Assembly: GCA_004566265.1 (NCBI GenBank)
Contig: SPLB01000151.1
Coordinates: 1 to 5,781 of the forward strand
Direction of reading: 5' to 3'
Origin: Paracoccaceae bacterium
GTDB taxonomy: Bacteria; Pseudomonadota; Alphaproteobacteria; Rhodobacterales; Rhodobacteraceae
Length of the DNA stretch: 5,781 bases
Made by a program: the position numbers and the translations under genes. The notes beneath the pieces were generated by a model. The model ran no database searches. It worked only from the letters and a program-made list of their open reading frames with translations, and was not told the DNA's origin. Positions 1-4,849 of this stretch are shown one piece after another (within the stretch, counting starts at the first letter, position 1; every line of letters begins with the position of its first letter).

Positions 1-473
1 TGGTTCCCATCATTGAAATCGCTCTGTTCATCCAGGTTGGCGGTGCAATTGGCCTGCTCCCGACGTTGGCAATCGTGGTGATCACAGCGATTTTAGGAAC
101 GTGGCTGGTGCGCACCCAAGGAAGATTGGCGCTGAATCAGCTACGTGGCAGTTTTGAGCGCCTGTCCGACCCGACGGAGCCCTTGGCGCATGGGGCGATG
201 ATCCTTTTTGCTGGCGCTTTACTGCTGACACCTGGCTTCTTCACTGATGTCGTTGGCTTTATACTGCTGGTGCCGGGCGCACGTTCGCGGGCCTTTTCTT
301 ATCTGCGCAACCGCATGGCAGTGGCCGCTTTTCGGATGGGGCCTAACAACAGCCATGGCGCGCCGCACCGATCTGCCCACGACGACGTCATCGACGGTGA
401 TTGTGAAGAAGTGACCCCGCGCAATCGGGGCCGTGGACCCTCCGGTTGGGTGGATGGCCCCAACAAACGCTAA
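1..473 (+). CDS. fxsA: FxsA family membrane protein, 5'-truncated by the window edge
   Basis: FxsA is a small inner-membrane protein. In E. coli it is known for relieving F-plasmid exclusion of phage T7 when overproduced; its normal role is not established. The reading frame is open from base 3, so the gene starts before the window. 156 residues are visible and probably only about 6-15 are missing. Visible residues 1-17 are the rest of a first hydrophobic segment (PIIEIALFIQVGGAIG), 20-36 form a second, and 64-91 form a third region carrying the family hallmark LTPGFFTD (75-82). The tail is hydrophilic and contains IDGDCEEV, which resembles the conserved C-terminal D-G-E patch of the family. 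A TTG at 66 is internal to the second membrane segment and is not a credible start. The gene precedes secB by 66 bases on the same strand. Confidence 0.9.
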   Translation, partial: VPIIEIALFIQVGGAIGLLPTLAIVVITAILGTWLVRTQGRLALNQLRGSFERLSDPTEPLAHGAMILFAGALLLTPGFFTDVVGFILLVPGARSRAFSYLRNRMAVAAFRMGPNNSHGAPHRSAHDDVIDGDCEEVTPRNRGRGPSGWVDGPNKR

Positions 474-529
474 ATTAGCTTTGAGCAAAGGCGTACAAAC
501 TGTTAAGGACGGGCGAAACCGATAACTTT

Positions 530-533
530 GGAG
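530..533 (+). promoter_or_regulatory. Shine-Dalgarno GGAG that fixes the secB start
   Basis: GGAG ends six bases before the ATG at 540. The in-frame TTG at 528 overlaps this site and would have no ribosome binding site of its own, so 540 is preferred. Confidence 0.8.
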
Positions 534-539
534 ATTTCC

Positions 540-1031
540 ATGGCCGAGAATGGCGCAACGGAAGGCGCACAGCAACCGCAAGTTCAAATGAACGTCCTCG
601 GACAGTTCATCCGCGATCTGTCTTTTGAAAACATTATGGCCCAAAACGGCGTTGCGGGCGAAGTTCAGCCCGACGTCAATGTACAGGTAGCTCTGGACGC
701 GAAAAAGCGTTCAACTGAGAACCAGTACGAAGTGATGACCAAGCTCAACATCGAGTCCAAAAACAAAGCAAATGACGGCGAGGCGCTGTTTGTTCTCGAA
801 CTCGATTATGTTGGAATATTTAACATACAAGGCATTCCGGAAGAGCAAATGCACCCCTTCCTGATGATCGAATGCCCCCGGATGCTGTTCCCGTTCCTGC
901 GTCGTATCGTGTCTGATGTGACTCGTGACGGCGGCTTCCCGCCGCTGAACCTCGACAATATCGACTTTGTTGCGATTTACCGCAACGAACTGGCACGTCG
1001 TCAGGCAGCTTCTGCAGAAACCGTGAACTAA
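540..1031 (+). CDS. secB: Protein-export chaperone SecB
   Basis: SecB is a cytosolic homotetrameric chaperone that keeps precursor proteins unfolded and hands them to SecA for export through SecYEG. The 163-residue product is slightly longer than the roughly 155 residues of E. coli SecB. Recognisable family blocks are DLSFEN (26-31), the beta-strand block ELDYVGIFNIQGI (87-99) and the long conserved stretch from C112 (CPRMLFPFLRRIVSDV) through GGFPPLNLDNIDF (131-143). The N-terminal 17 residues are a low-complexity Q/E-rich leader. The ATG at 540 is chosen because GGAG lies six bases upstream; an upstream in-frame TTG at 528 has none. The gene follows fxsA on the same strand after a 66-base gap with no obvious terminator, so read-through from fxsA is possible. 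I saw no convincing sigma70 promoter in that gap. Transcription ends at the hairpin at 1053-1078. Confidence 0.97.
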   Translation: MAENGATEGAQQPQVQMNVLGQFIRDLSFENIMAQNGVAGEVQPDVNVQVALDAKKRSTENQYEVMTKLNIESKNKANDGEALFVLELDYVGIFNIQGIPEEQMHPFLMIECPRMLFPFLRRIVSDVTRDGGFPPLNLDNIDFVAIYRNELARRQAASAETVN

Positions 1032-1052
1032 ACCCAGTTCATATCAAATAGA

Positions 1053-1078
1053 AAACGCCGCCTTTTGGGGCGGCGTTT
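1053..1078. terminator. Bidirectional intrinsic terminator between secB and dnaQ
   Basis: A perfect 10-bp stem (AAACGCCGCC at 1053-1062 pairing with GGCGGCGTTT at 1069-1078) closes a six-base loop, TTTTGG. Because the stem ends in A:T pairs, both strands have a short T run after the GC-rich part (GCGTTTCTT on plus, GCGTTTTCT on minus). It sits 21 bases after the secB stop and five bases beyond the dnaQ stop, between two convergent genes, so it can serve both. Confidence 0.88.
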
Positions 1079-1083
1079 CTTGT

Positions 1084-1809
1084 TCAGACCTGCTTCCAAA
1101 GGGCCTCTTCCCCCATCTTGCCAACAAAGGCCTCGTGCGCGGCTTGTTCGTCGGCGGTCAGGCGCGATGGCAGCGCTGTGGCGCGTGGAACAGGACGCCA
1201 ATCATCAGCAGACGCAGCGCTGCCCGTTTGCGCCACATTGGCCAGGCCAAAATCAGGCTGCCGCCCACCGATCAGCTCCAGATAGACGTCTGCAAGGATT
1301 TCAGAGTCGAGAAGCGCGCCGTGAAGGGTCCTGTTGGAATTATCGATGCTGTACCGGCGGCAAAGCGCATCAAGCGTCGCCGGCGAGCCTGGGAATTTCT
1401 TCCGTGCCATGGCCAGCGTATCAACCGCCTGATCCATAGGCAGTTGCGGTAAGTTCATCCAACCAAGTTCCGCATTCAGGAACTTCATATCGAAGCTTGC
1501 GTTGTGAATGACCATCTTGGAGTCACGCACAAAATCCAAAAACGCCTGCCCCACGGCTGCAAACAGCGGTTTGTCTTTTAGCGTCACCTGACCGGGTTCT
1601 GCCGGCTGTGGCGGCTCCAACAAATCCGGGCCAATCCCGTGCACACCAAAGGCTTCGTGCGGCATCGATCGCTGTGGGTTGATATAGACGTGGAACGTCT
1701 CACCGGTTGGCATGTGGTTCAGCAGCTCCACCGCACCGATTTCGACAATCCGGTCGCCCGAAAACGGATCAAACCCTGTTGTTTCTGTATCGAGAACAAT
1801 CTCACGCAT
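1084..1809 (-). CDS. dnaQ: DNA polymerase III epsilon subunit (3'-5' proofreading exonuclease)
   Basis: Epsilon removes misincorporated nucleotides within the Pol III core, bound between the alpha subunit and the beta clamp. The 241-residue product has all five DEDDh-family catalytic positions: D7 and E9 in the Exo I motif LDTETTG, D107 in the Exo II motif HNASFDMKFLNAEL, and H163 and D168 in the Exo III motif LHGALLDSEILADVY. Directly after the nuclease domain comes QPDFGL (184-189), at the place where E. coli epsilon has its clamp-binding peptide. A flexible linker follows, then a C-terminal tail (about 217-241, LTADEQAAHEAF onward) that in this family contacts the polymerase. It is the last gene of the maf-aroE-coaE-dnaQ operon, and its ATG overlaps the coaE stop by eight bases. 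GGGGGA nine bases upstream, inside coaE, is a fair ribosome binding site. Confidence 0.96.
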   Translation of the reverse strand: MREIVLDTETTGFDPFSGDRIVEIGAVELLNHMPTGETFHVYINPQRSMPHEAFGVHGIGPDLLEPPQPAEPGQVTLKDKPLFAAVGQAFLDFVRDSKMVIHNASFDMKFLNAELGWMNLPQLPMDQAVDTLAMARKKFPGSPATLDALCRRYSIDNSNRTLHGALLDSEILADVYLELIGGRQPDFGLANVAQTGSAASADDWRPVPRATALPSRLTADEQAAHEAFVGKMGEEALWKQV

Positions 1810-2395
1810 GGGTTTTATTCCCCCGAATGTCCGTCAGGATTTCTGCCACCTTGGCCTTTGCATGAGCCAAGGTGATGGTCTCTATACGATAGTCGCTTTG
1901 CGCGAGCTTGTCGGCGATCGGCATCTGTTTGGCCCGGATTTGTTCGAACTGCGCTTCTGACATAGTGCCACGGCCCATGACGCGGGCTTTCTGGGTCTCT
2001 GCATCCACATAAACACAGACAACCGCATCCATTTCAGCCACGCCGCCGGTCTCAAAAAGCAGAGGTATATCAAAAACAAGGACATCTGCCGTCGTGGATA
2101 CACGGAAAGACGCCCGGTCAGCGGCAACCAGCGGGTGCACGATTGCTTCAATCCGGTTCAGAATGCTTGCGTCTGCGGCAATCAGGACCTTCAAGGCCTC
2201 TCGGCTGACCGCGCCATCCTTGATTGCCTCAGGAAAGGCCGCCTGCATCGGTTCCACAGCCGCGCCCCCTGCCCCATAGAGCCGATGAACAGCTGCATCT
2301 GCGTCCCACACGGCACAGCCCGCGGCGGCAAACATCTTGGCCGTGGTGGATTTCCCCATGCCGATCGAGCCCGTAAGCCCAAGCGAAAAACTCAT
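1802..2395 (-). CDS. coaE: Dephospho-CoA kinase
   Basis: CoaE phosphorylates the 3'-hydroxyl of the ribose of dephospho-CoA using ATP, the last step of coenzyme A synthesis, in the cytosol. The 197 residues match the usual bacterial length of about 200. Visible motifs are the Walker A loop GSIGMGKST (9-17), the substrate-site acidic pair D31 and D33 in WDADAAVH, the conserved HP at 87-88, FDIPLLFETG (108-117), and a basic lid segment around R138-R142 followed by the Q157 region. The ATG overlaps the aroE stop as ATGA. No Shine-Dalgarno sequence is visible in the 20 bases before it (they are rich in GCC/GCG), so translation probably depends on coupling to aroE. The gene's end overlaps dnaQ by eight bases. 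Confidence 0.96.
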   Translation of the reverse strand: MSFSLGLTGSIGMGKSTTAKMFAAAGCAVWDADAAVHRLYGAGGAAVEPMQAAFPEAIKDGAVSREALKVLIAADASILNRIEAIVHPLVAADRASFRVSTTADVLVFDIPLLFETGGVAEMDAVVCVYVDAETQKARVMGRGTMSEAQFEQIRAKQMPIADKLAQSDYRIETITLAHAKAKVAEILTDIRGNKTHA

Positions 2396-3225
2396 GCCAA
2401 AGCCGCCGCGCGTGTGGCCTCGTCAACCTCAGGGCGTTGACCAAACCAGCGCTCAAAGCCGGGCACTGCCTGATGCAGCAACATGCCAAGCCCGTCGACT
2501 GTAGTGCAGCCTTTGGCCTCTGCGACTTCCAGCAGCTCGGTTTTCAGCGGCGCATAGACCAAATCGGTCACAACACTGCCTTTGTGCAAGCCATCCAGCG
2601 GCACCCGCAAGCGCTTCTGTCCCTGCATACCCAGAGATGTGGTGTTCACCACAAGCCCCGCATCCTCAATGATCATGCCGGCTTCAACCCAATCTACCAC
2701 GGTGATTTTCGCGCCAAATTCCTCGCGAAATTGATCCGCGCGGGCACGTGTGCGGTTGGTGACGCGGATCTCTGGTGTGCTAGCTTCAATCAGAGACGCC
2801 ACAACAGCCCGTGCTGCGCCCCCTGCCCCGATCACGGTTGCGGGACCGGCTTTGGGATCCCAATCAGGCGCGCCTTGATGCAGGTTAAAGATAAAACCGT
2901 AGCCGTCGGTATTATCTGCGACGATTGAGCCATCTTTGCGGAAAATCAGTGTATTGGCCGCCCCAATCAGTTTGGCCCGGTCCGTCACGAGATCAGCGAT
3001 TTTCATTACTGCTTCTTTGTGCGGGATCGTCACATTCGCGCCCACAAAACCCATTTTGGGCATCTGCCGCAATGTCGCTTTCAGGTCCACGGGCTCCACA
3101 TGCATTGGGACATAGTGCCCCTTAATCCCATAGGTTTTCAGCCAATGACCATGGATCTGCGGCGACTTGGAATGTGCGATCGGGCACCCGATGACACCTG
3201 CCAGAGGAATTTGTGCCTCACTCAT
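2392..3225 (-). CDS. aroE: Shikimate dehydrogenase (NADP+)
   Basis: AroE reduces 3-dehydroshikimate to shikimate with NADPH, in the pathway to chorismate and the aromatic amino acids. The 277-residue length is typical. The substrate domain shows HSKSP (18-22), NVTIPHK (64-70) with the catalytic lysine K70, GAANT with N91, and DNTDGYG with catalytic D107. The cofactor domain has the glycine-rich loop GAGGAAR (133-139) and NRTRARA (157-163), the NRT type expected for NADPH. NTTSLGM (194-200), [12 protein letters not shown] (221-232) and [10 protein letters not shown] (244-253) complete the family pattern, so it is AroE itself rather than a distant YdiB-like relative. ATGA overlaps couple it to maf upstream and coaE downstream. 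AAGGGA ten bases before the ATG is a plausible ribosome binding site. Confidence 0.97.
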   Translation of the reverse strand: MSEAQIPLAGVIGCPIAHSKSPQIHGHWLKTYGIKGHYVPMHVEPVDLKATLRQMPKMGFVGANVTIPHKEAVMKIADLVTDRAKLIGAANTLIFRKDGSIVADNTDGYGFIFNLHQGAPDWDPKAGPATVIGAGGAARAVVASLIEASTPEIRVTNRTRARADQFREEFGAKITVVDWVEAGMIIEDAGLVVNTTSLGMQGQKRLRVPLDGLHKGSVVTDLVYAPLKTELLEVAEAKGCTTVDGLGMLLHQAVPGFERWFGQRPEVDEATRAAALA

Positions 3226-3821
3226 TGCTCGATGATCCCTTGCAGCCCCAGGTAATTTATCAGTTCCAGAAGGGGCAATCCCAGAACATTAAAATAGCTT
3301 CCGTCAACCGCTGTGAAAAGGCGGACGCCTTCTTCTTCCAATTTATAGGCGCCAACCGCGTGGCGGATGCTGTCCCAGTTTCTCGTTACATAGCCTTCAA
3401 TATAAGCGTCTGAAAACATGCGCATGGAAAGGCGTACTTGTCCAACACAACGCCAGATAGGTTCGCCGTCGCGATAGATCACCGCGGCAGAGAACAACAT
3501 ATGCCGCTTACCGCGCATCTGTTTCAGCTGTGCCAGCGCCTCATCTGGTGACTTTGGTTTCGACAGCAATTCACCGTTGAAATCCAAAACCTGATCGCAT
3601 CCCAAAACGAGGCAACCGGGGTGTTTGTGGCTTACCCGGCGCGCCTTGGATTCGGCCAGCGCGTCGGCAATATCCCGGGGGGATGCCTCTTCTGCCAAAA
3701 GCGCAGATTTGATCGCATCCTCGTCCACGCGGGCCACATCCACCACGAAATTTATCCCCGCCTGACGCAGAAGTTTGGCCCGGATCTCGGATCCTGAGGC
3801 GAGGACGATGTGGGTCGGCAT
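3222..3821 (-). CDS. maf: Maf family nucleoside triphosphate pyrophosphatase
   Basis: Maf proteins hydrolyse non-canonical or selected nucleoside triphosphates to monophosphates, a house-cleaning role; some members affect septation when overproduced. The 199 residues fit the family. Seen are the N-terminal loop [12 protein letters not shown] (7-18), the acidic VDED (32-35), K59 in the helix before the core strand, the DQ pair at 76-77 in [17 protein letters not shown], and the C-terminal [14 protein letters not shown] and [14 protein letters not shown] blocks. The [10 protein letters not shown] block looks closer to the YceF-like (7-methyl-GTP) type than to YhdE (dTTP/UTP), but substrate choice cannot be settled by eye. 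The usual glycine before KP is a serine here. It is the first gene of the leftward operon. AGGG (3830-3833) is the ribosome binding site, and the DnaA-like box 3821-3829 fills the gap between it and the ATG. Confidence 0.94.
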   Translation of the reverse strand: MPTHIVLASGSEIRAKLLRQAGINFVVDVARVDEDAIKSALLAEEASPRDIADALAESKARRVSHKHPGCLVLGCDQVLDFNGELLSKPKSPDEALAQLKQMRGKRHMLFSAAVIYRDGEPIWRCVGQVRLSMRMFSDAYIEGYVTRNWDSIRHAVGAYKLEEEGVRLFTAVDGSYFNVLGLPLLELINYLGLQGIIEQ

Positions 3822-3829
3822 GTGGAAAA
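3821..3829 (-). promoter_or_regulatory. DnaA-box-like site overlapping the maf start
   Basis: The minus strand reads TTTTCCACA, one base from TTATCCACA and a full match to the relaxed form TTWTNCACA. Its last base is the A of the maf ATG and it fills the space between the maf ribosome binding site and start codon. Confidence 0.6.
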
Positions 3830-3863
3830 CCCTATGAATAAACAGGCGATGGTTTTTGGACGT

Positions 3864-3891
3864 TTTGTATGATTTTCCCTCTCAAAGGCAA
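3864..3891 (-). promoter_or_regulatory. Candidate sigma70-type promoter for the maf-aroE-coaE-dnaQ operon
   Basis: Reading leftward, TTGCCT (3891-3886, four of six bases of TTGACA) is followed after 16 bases by TACAAA (3869-3864, four of six of TATAAT). A start near 3857 would give a leader of about 35 bases before maf. The match is modest and it is the best I found on that strand; it is a prediction only. Confidence 0.3.
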
Positions 3892-3947
3892 GGGGAGAGT
3901 AACTCCGCCGAGTCGCCCCATCCATTCACTGATTCCATCAGAAGGGA

Positions 3948-3956
3948 TATGGATAA
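3948..3956 (-). promoter_or_regulatory. DnaA-box-like site
   Basis: The minus strand reads TTATCCATA, one mismatch (position 8) from TTATCCACA. A weaker copy in the same orientation, TTATCCCCG with two mismatches, starts ten bases further on at 3966-3974. Confidence 0.6.
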
Positions 3957-4001
3957 CTTCAGCGACGGGGATAAACACAGTTACCCATGTTTCTCCCAGA
4001 C

Positions 4002-4010
4002 ATATCCACA
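4002..4010 (+). promoter_or_regulatory. DnaA-box-like site
   Basis: ATATCCACA differs from TTATCCACA only at the first base. It is the first box in the forward orientation, so the cluster changes direction between 3974 and 4002. Confidence 0.6.
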
Positions 4011-4099
4011 GGCGAGGCTGCGCGGAAATCCCTTTGGTACCCCTTGTTTTTCTGGCTTATTTCCGTTCTTCAACAAAATCACCAGAAAGAGGACTAATT

Positions 4100-4108
4100 T
4101 TATCCACC
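4100..4108 (+). promoter_or_regulatory. DnaA-box-like site nearest the AT-rich block
   Basis: TTATCCACC differs from TTATCCACA only at the last base. A weaker forward box, TAATCCACC with two mismatches, follows at 4136-4144, between two GANTC sites and the AT-rich block. Confidence 0.6.
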
Positions 4109-4161
4109 CTGTGCACGACTCAGCCGGCGACTCATTAATCCACCGTTTTTGGGGTGCACTA

Positions 4162-4200
4162 CATAATCATCATCCTTATAAATCTTTCTATTATTTATAG
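4162..4200. other. AT-rich block, candidate DNA unwinding element
   Basis: Thirty-one of 39 bases are A or T, against a GC-rich background, and the block lies at the hemJ edge of the box cluster. It contains AATCTTTCTATT, which resembles the E. coli middle 13-mer GATCTGTTCTATT with one base changed and one lost. The minus strand from 4196 down to 4185 reads AAA TAA TAG AAA, four triplets fitting the W-A-R pattern of DnaA-trios. Several TATAAT-like hexamers also occur (CATAAT 4162, TATAAA 4177, TATTAT 4189), so part of it may instead serve the hemJ promoter, although no good -35 lies at the right distance. Confidence 0.5.
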
Positions 4201-4238
4201 GGTTATCACCCTCGAACTCCGGACCAAGGATCTCTGGA

Positions 4239-4694
4239 ATGGAACTGAGTGATCTCATGTACACGGCCTACCCGTATGCAAAGTCGCTGCACATCATGGC
4301 CGTGATCAGTTGGATGGCCGGGCTCTTCTACTTGCCACGTCTGTTTGTGTATCACGTGGAGCAGGCTGAGAATGTGGAAGGTGTCAGTCCAATCTTTCTC
4401 GTTATGGAACGAAAGCTGCTGAAGTTGATCATGGGGCCTGCAAGCGTCGTGACGTGGCTTGCAGGGGTGTTTATGGTTCTGATCCCTGGGCTTGTTGATT
4501 GGGGCTCATTGTGGCCCTGGACGAAGGCCGCAGGTGTCATTGGCATGACTTGGTTTCATCACTGGCTGATGGCACGACACAAAGACTTTGAAAAAGGTGC
4601 GAATACGCTGAGCGGACGTCAGTATCGTCTGATGAACGAAGTCCCGACTTTTTTGATGGTTGTTATCGTTGCTTCTGTCGTTTTTAAATTCTGA
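4239..4694 (+). CDS. hemJ: HemJ-type protoporphyrinogen IX oxidase
   Basis: HemJ oxidises protoporphyrinogen IX to protoporphyrin IX, the penultimate step of protoheme synthesis, in the inner membrane; it replaces HemG/HemY in most alphaproteobacteria. The 151 residues form about four membrane segments (roughly 13-37, 62-84, 90-111 and 135-150). Family features seen are H18 in SLHIMAVISWMAGLFYLPR, R34 and H39 after the first segment, ERKLLKLIMGP (57-67), K96 in WPWTKAAGV, the H107-H108 pair, and RLMNEVPTFLM (130-140). Start 4239 has AAGGA eight bases upstream (4226-4230); the in-frame ATG at 4257 has no comparable site. Older databases call this family UPF0093 or CopD-like. It is transcribed away from the putative origin and followed by rho on the same strand, with no clear intrinsic terminator between them. 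Confidence 0.93.
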   Translation: MELSDLMYTAYPYAKSLHIMAVISWMAGLFYLPRLFVYHVEQAENVEGVSPIFLVMERKLLKLIMGPASVVTWLAGVFMVLIPGLVDWGSLWPWTKAAGVIGMTWFHHWLMARHKDFEKGANTLSGRQYRLMNEVPTFLMVVIVASVVFKF

Positions 4695-4849
4695 CGCGGA
4701 AAATTGCGGAAAACAGGGTAGGGGGCTACGAGCAGGTTTGACTCACGTCTTGGGACCCGGTAAGCAGATCGAAACGGGCCCATCCGGGATGCCGTGTTCT
4801 CCTTTATTACGTTAATGTAGCCCCGTGCTGGGCTTGAGGGCCCTGTGCT
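4695..4849 (+). promoter_or_regulatory. rho leader region with possible alternative RNA structures
   Basis: This gap has no gene. TTGACT (4738-4743) is a good -35-like hexamer, but what lies 17 bases on (TAAGCA) is a poor -10, so promoter placement is uncertain. GGGGCTAC (4722-4729) is perfectly complementary to GTAGCCCC (4817-4824). AGCCC (4819-4823) can instead pair with GGGCT (4830-4834), or GGGC (4830-4833) with GCCC (4840-4843). The last pairing would place the rho ribosome binding site GAGGG (4836-4840) in the loop and stem. rho is autoregulated through its leader in E. coli; whether this leader does so is inference. Confidence 0.35.

Larger units (their letters stand above)
3910..4133. 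promoter_or_regulatory. Cluster of four GANTC (CcrM-type methylation) sites
   Basis: GAGTC 3910-3914, GATTC 3931-3935, GACTC 4117-4121 and GACTC 4129-4133. The last two lie in a direct repeat of GACTCA with a 12-base period. CcrM methylates the adenine of GANTC in many alphaproteobacteria, and such sites are typical of the Caulobacter origin. By eye I count only eight more in the other 5.4 kb of the window. Confidence 0.6.
3821..4212. other. oriC: Probable chromosomal replication origin (oriC)
   Basis: This gene-free stretch between divergent maf and hemJ carries a cluster of DnaA-box-like 9-mers. Four lie one mismatch from TTATCCACA, at 3821-3829, 3948-3956, 4002-4010 and 4100-4108. Two weaker ones with two mismatches lie at 3966-3974 and 4136-4144. 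At equal base frequencies about 0.09 one-mismatch boxes are expected in a region this long, and I found none this close in the rest of the window. The three leftmost boxes point one way and the three rightmost the other. Four GANTC sites lie among the boxes, and an AT-rich block follows at 4162-4200. Both flanking gene blocks run away from the region. In Caulobacter and Rickettsia the origin lies beside hemE and RP001, with maf, aroE, coaE and dnaQ nearby, which supports the call. No box is perfect, and no CtrA or convincing IHF site was found. Confidence 0.75.

Noticed and set aside
66..68. TTG as a start for fxsA
   Set aside because: It falls in the second membrane segment, and the frame upstream continues the family's N-terminal sequence to the window edge.
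528..530. TTG as a start for secB
   Set aside because: It overlaps the ribosome binding site of the ATG at 540 and would add four residues with no support.
219..644. A 141-codon frame on the minus strand across fxsA and secB
   Set aside because: It is antisense to two well-recognised genes and has no family resemblance.
3752..3760. TTATCCCCG inside maf as a further DnaA box
   Set aside because: It has two mismatches and lies in a coding region. Sites this weak also occur elsewhere in the window (for example GCATCCACA near 2002), so they carry little weight alone.
4135..4138. CtrA half-site TTAA in the putative origin
   Set aside because: No second TTAA lies at the seven-base spacing on either side, so the full TTAA-N7-TTAA site is absent.
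4111..4159. Two GTGCAC palindromes 43 bases apart (4111-4116, 4154-4159)
   Set aside because: Six-base palindromes are too short and common to support a function without conservation data.
4165..4178. Possible IHF site in the AT-rich block
   Set aside because: The sequence fails the WATCAANNNNTTR core at more than one fixed position.
3856..4200. A 114-codon open frame on the plus strand (and an overlapping 89-codon one at 3869) in the gap between maf and hemJ
   Set aside because: The first opens with TTG, neither has a ribosome binding site, and the composition is not protein-like. Both cover the DnaA boxes and the AT-rich block; I recognise no family.
4772..4800. Possible terminator hairpin after hemJ (ACGG...CATC/GATG...CCGT)
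   Set aside because: The stem is short with a three-base bulge and the following bases are not a T run, so it is not convincing as an intrinsic terminator.
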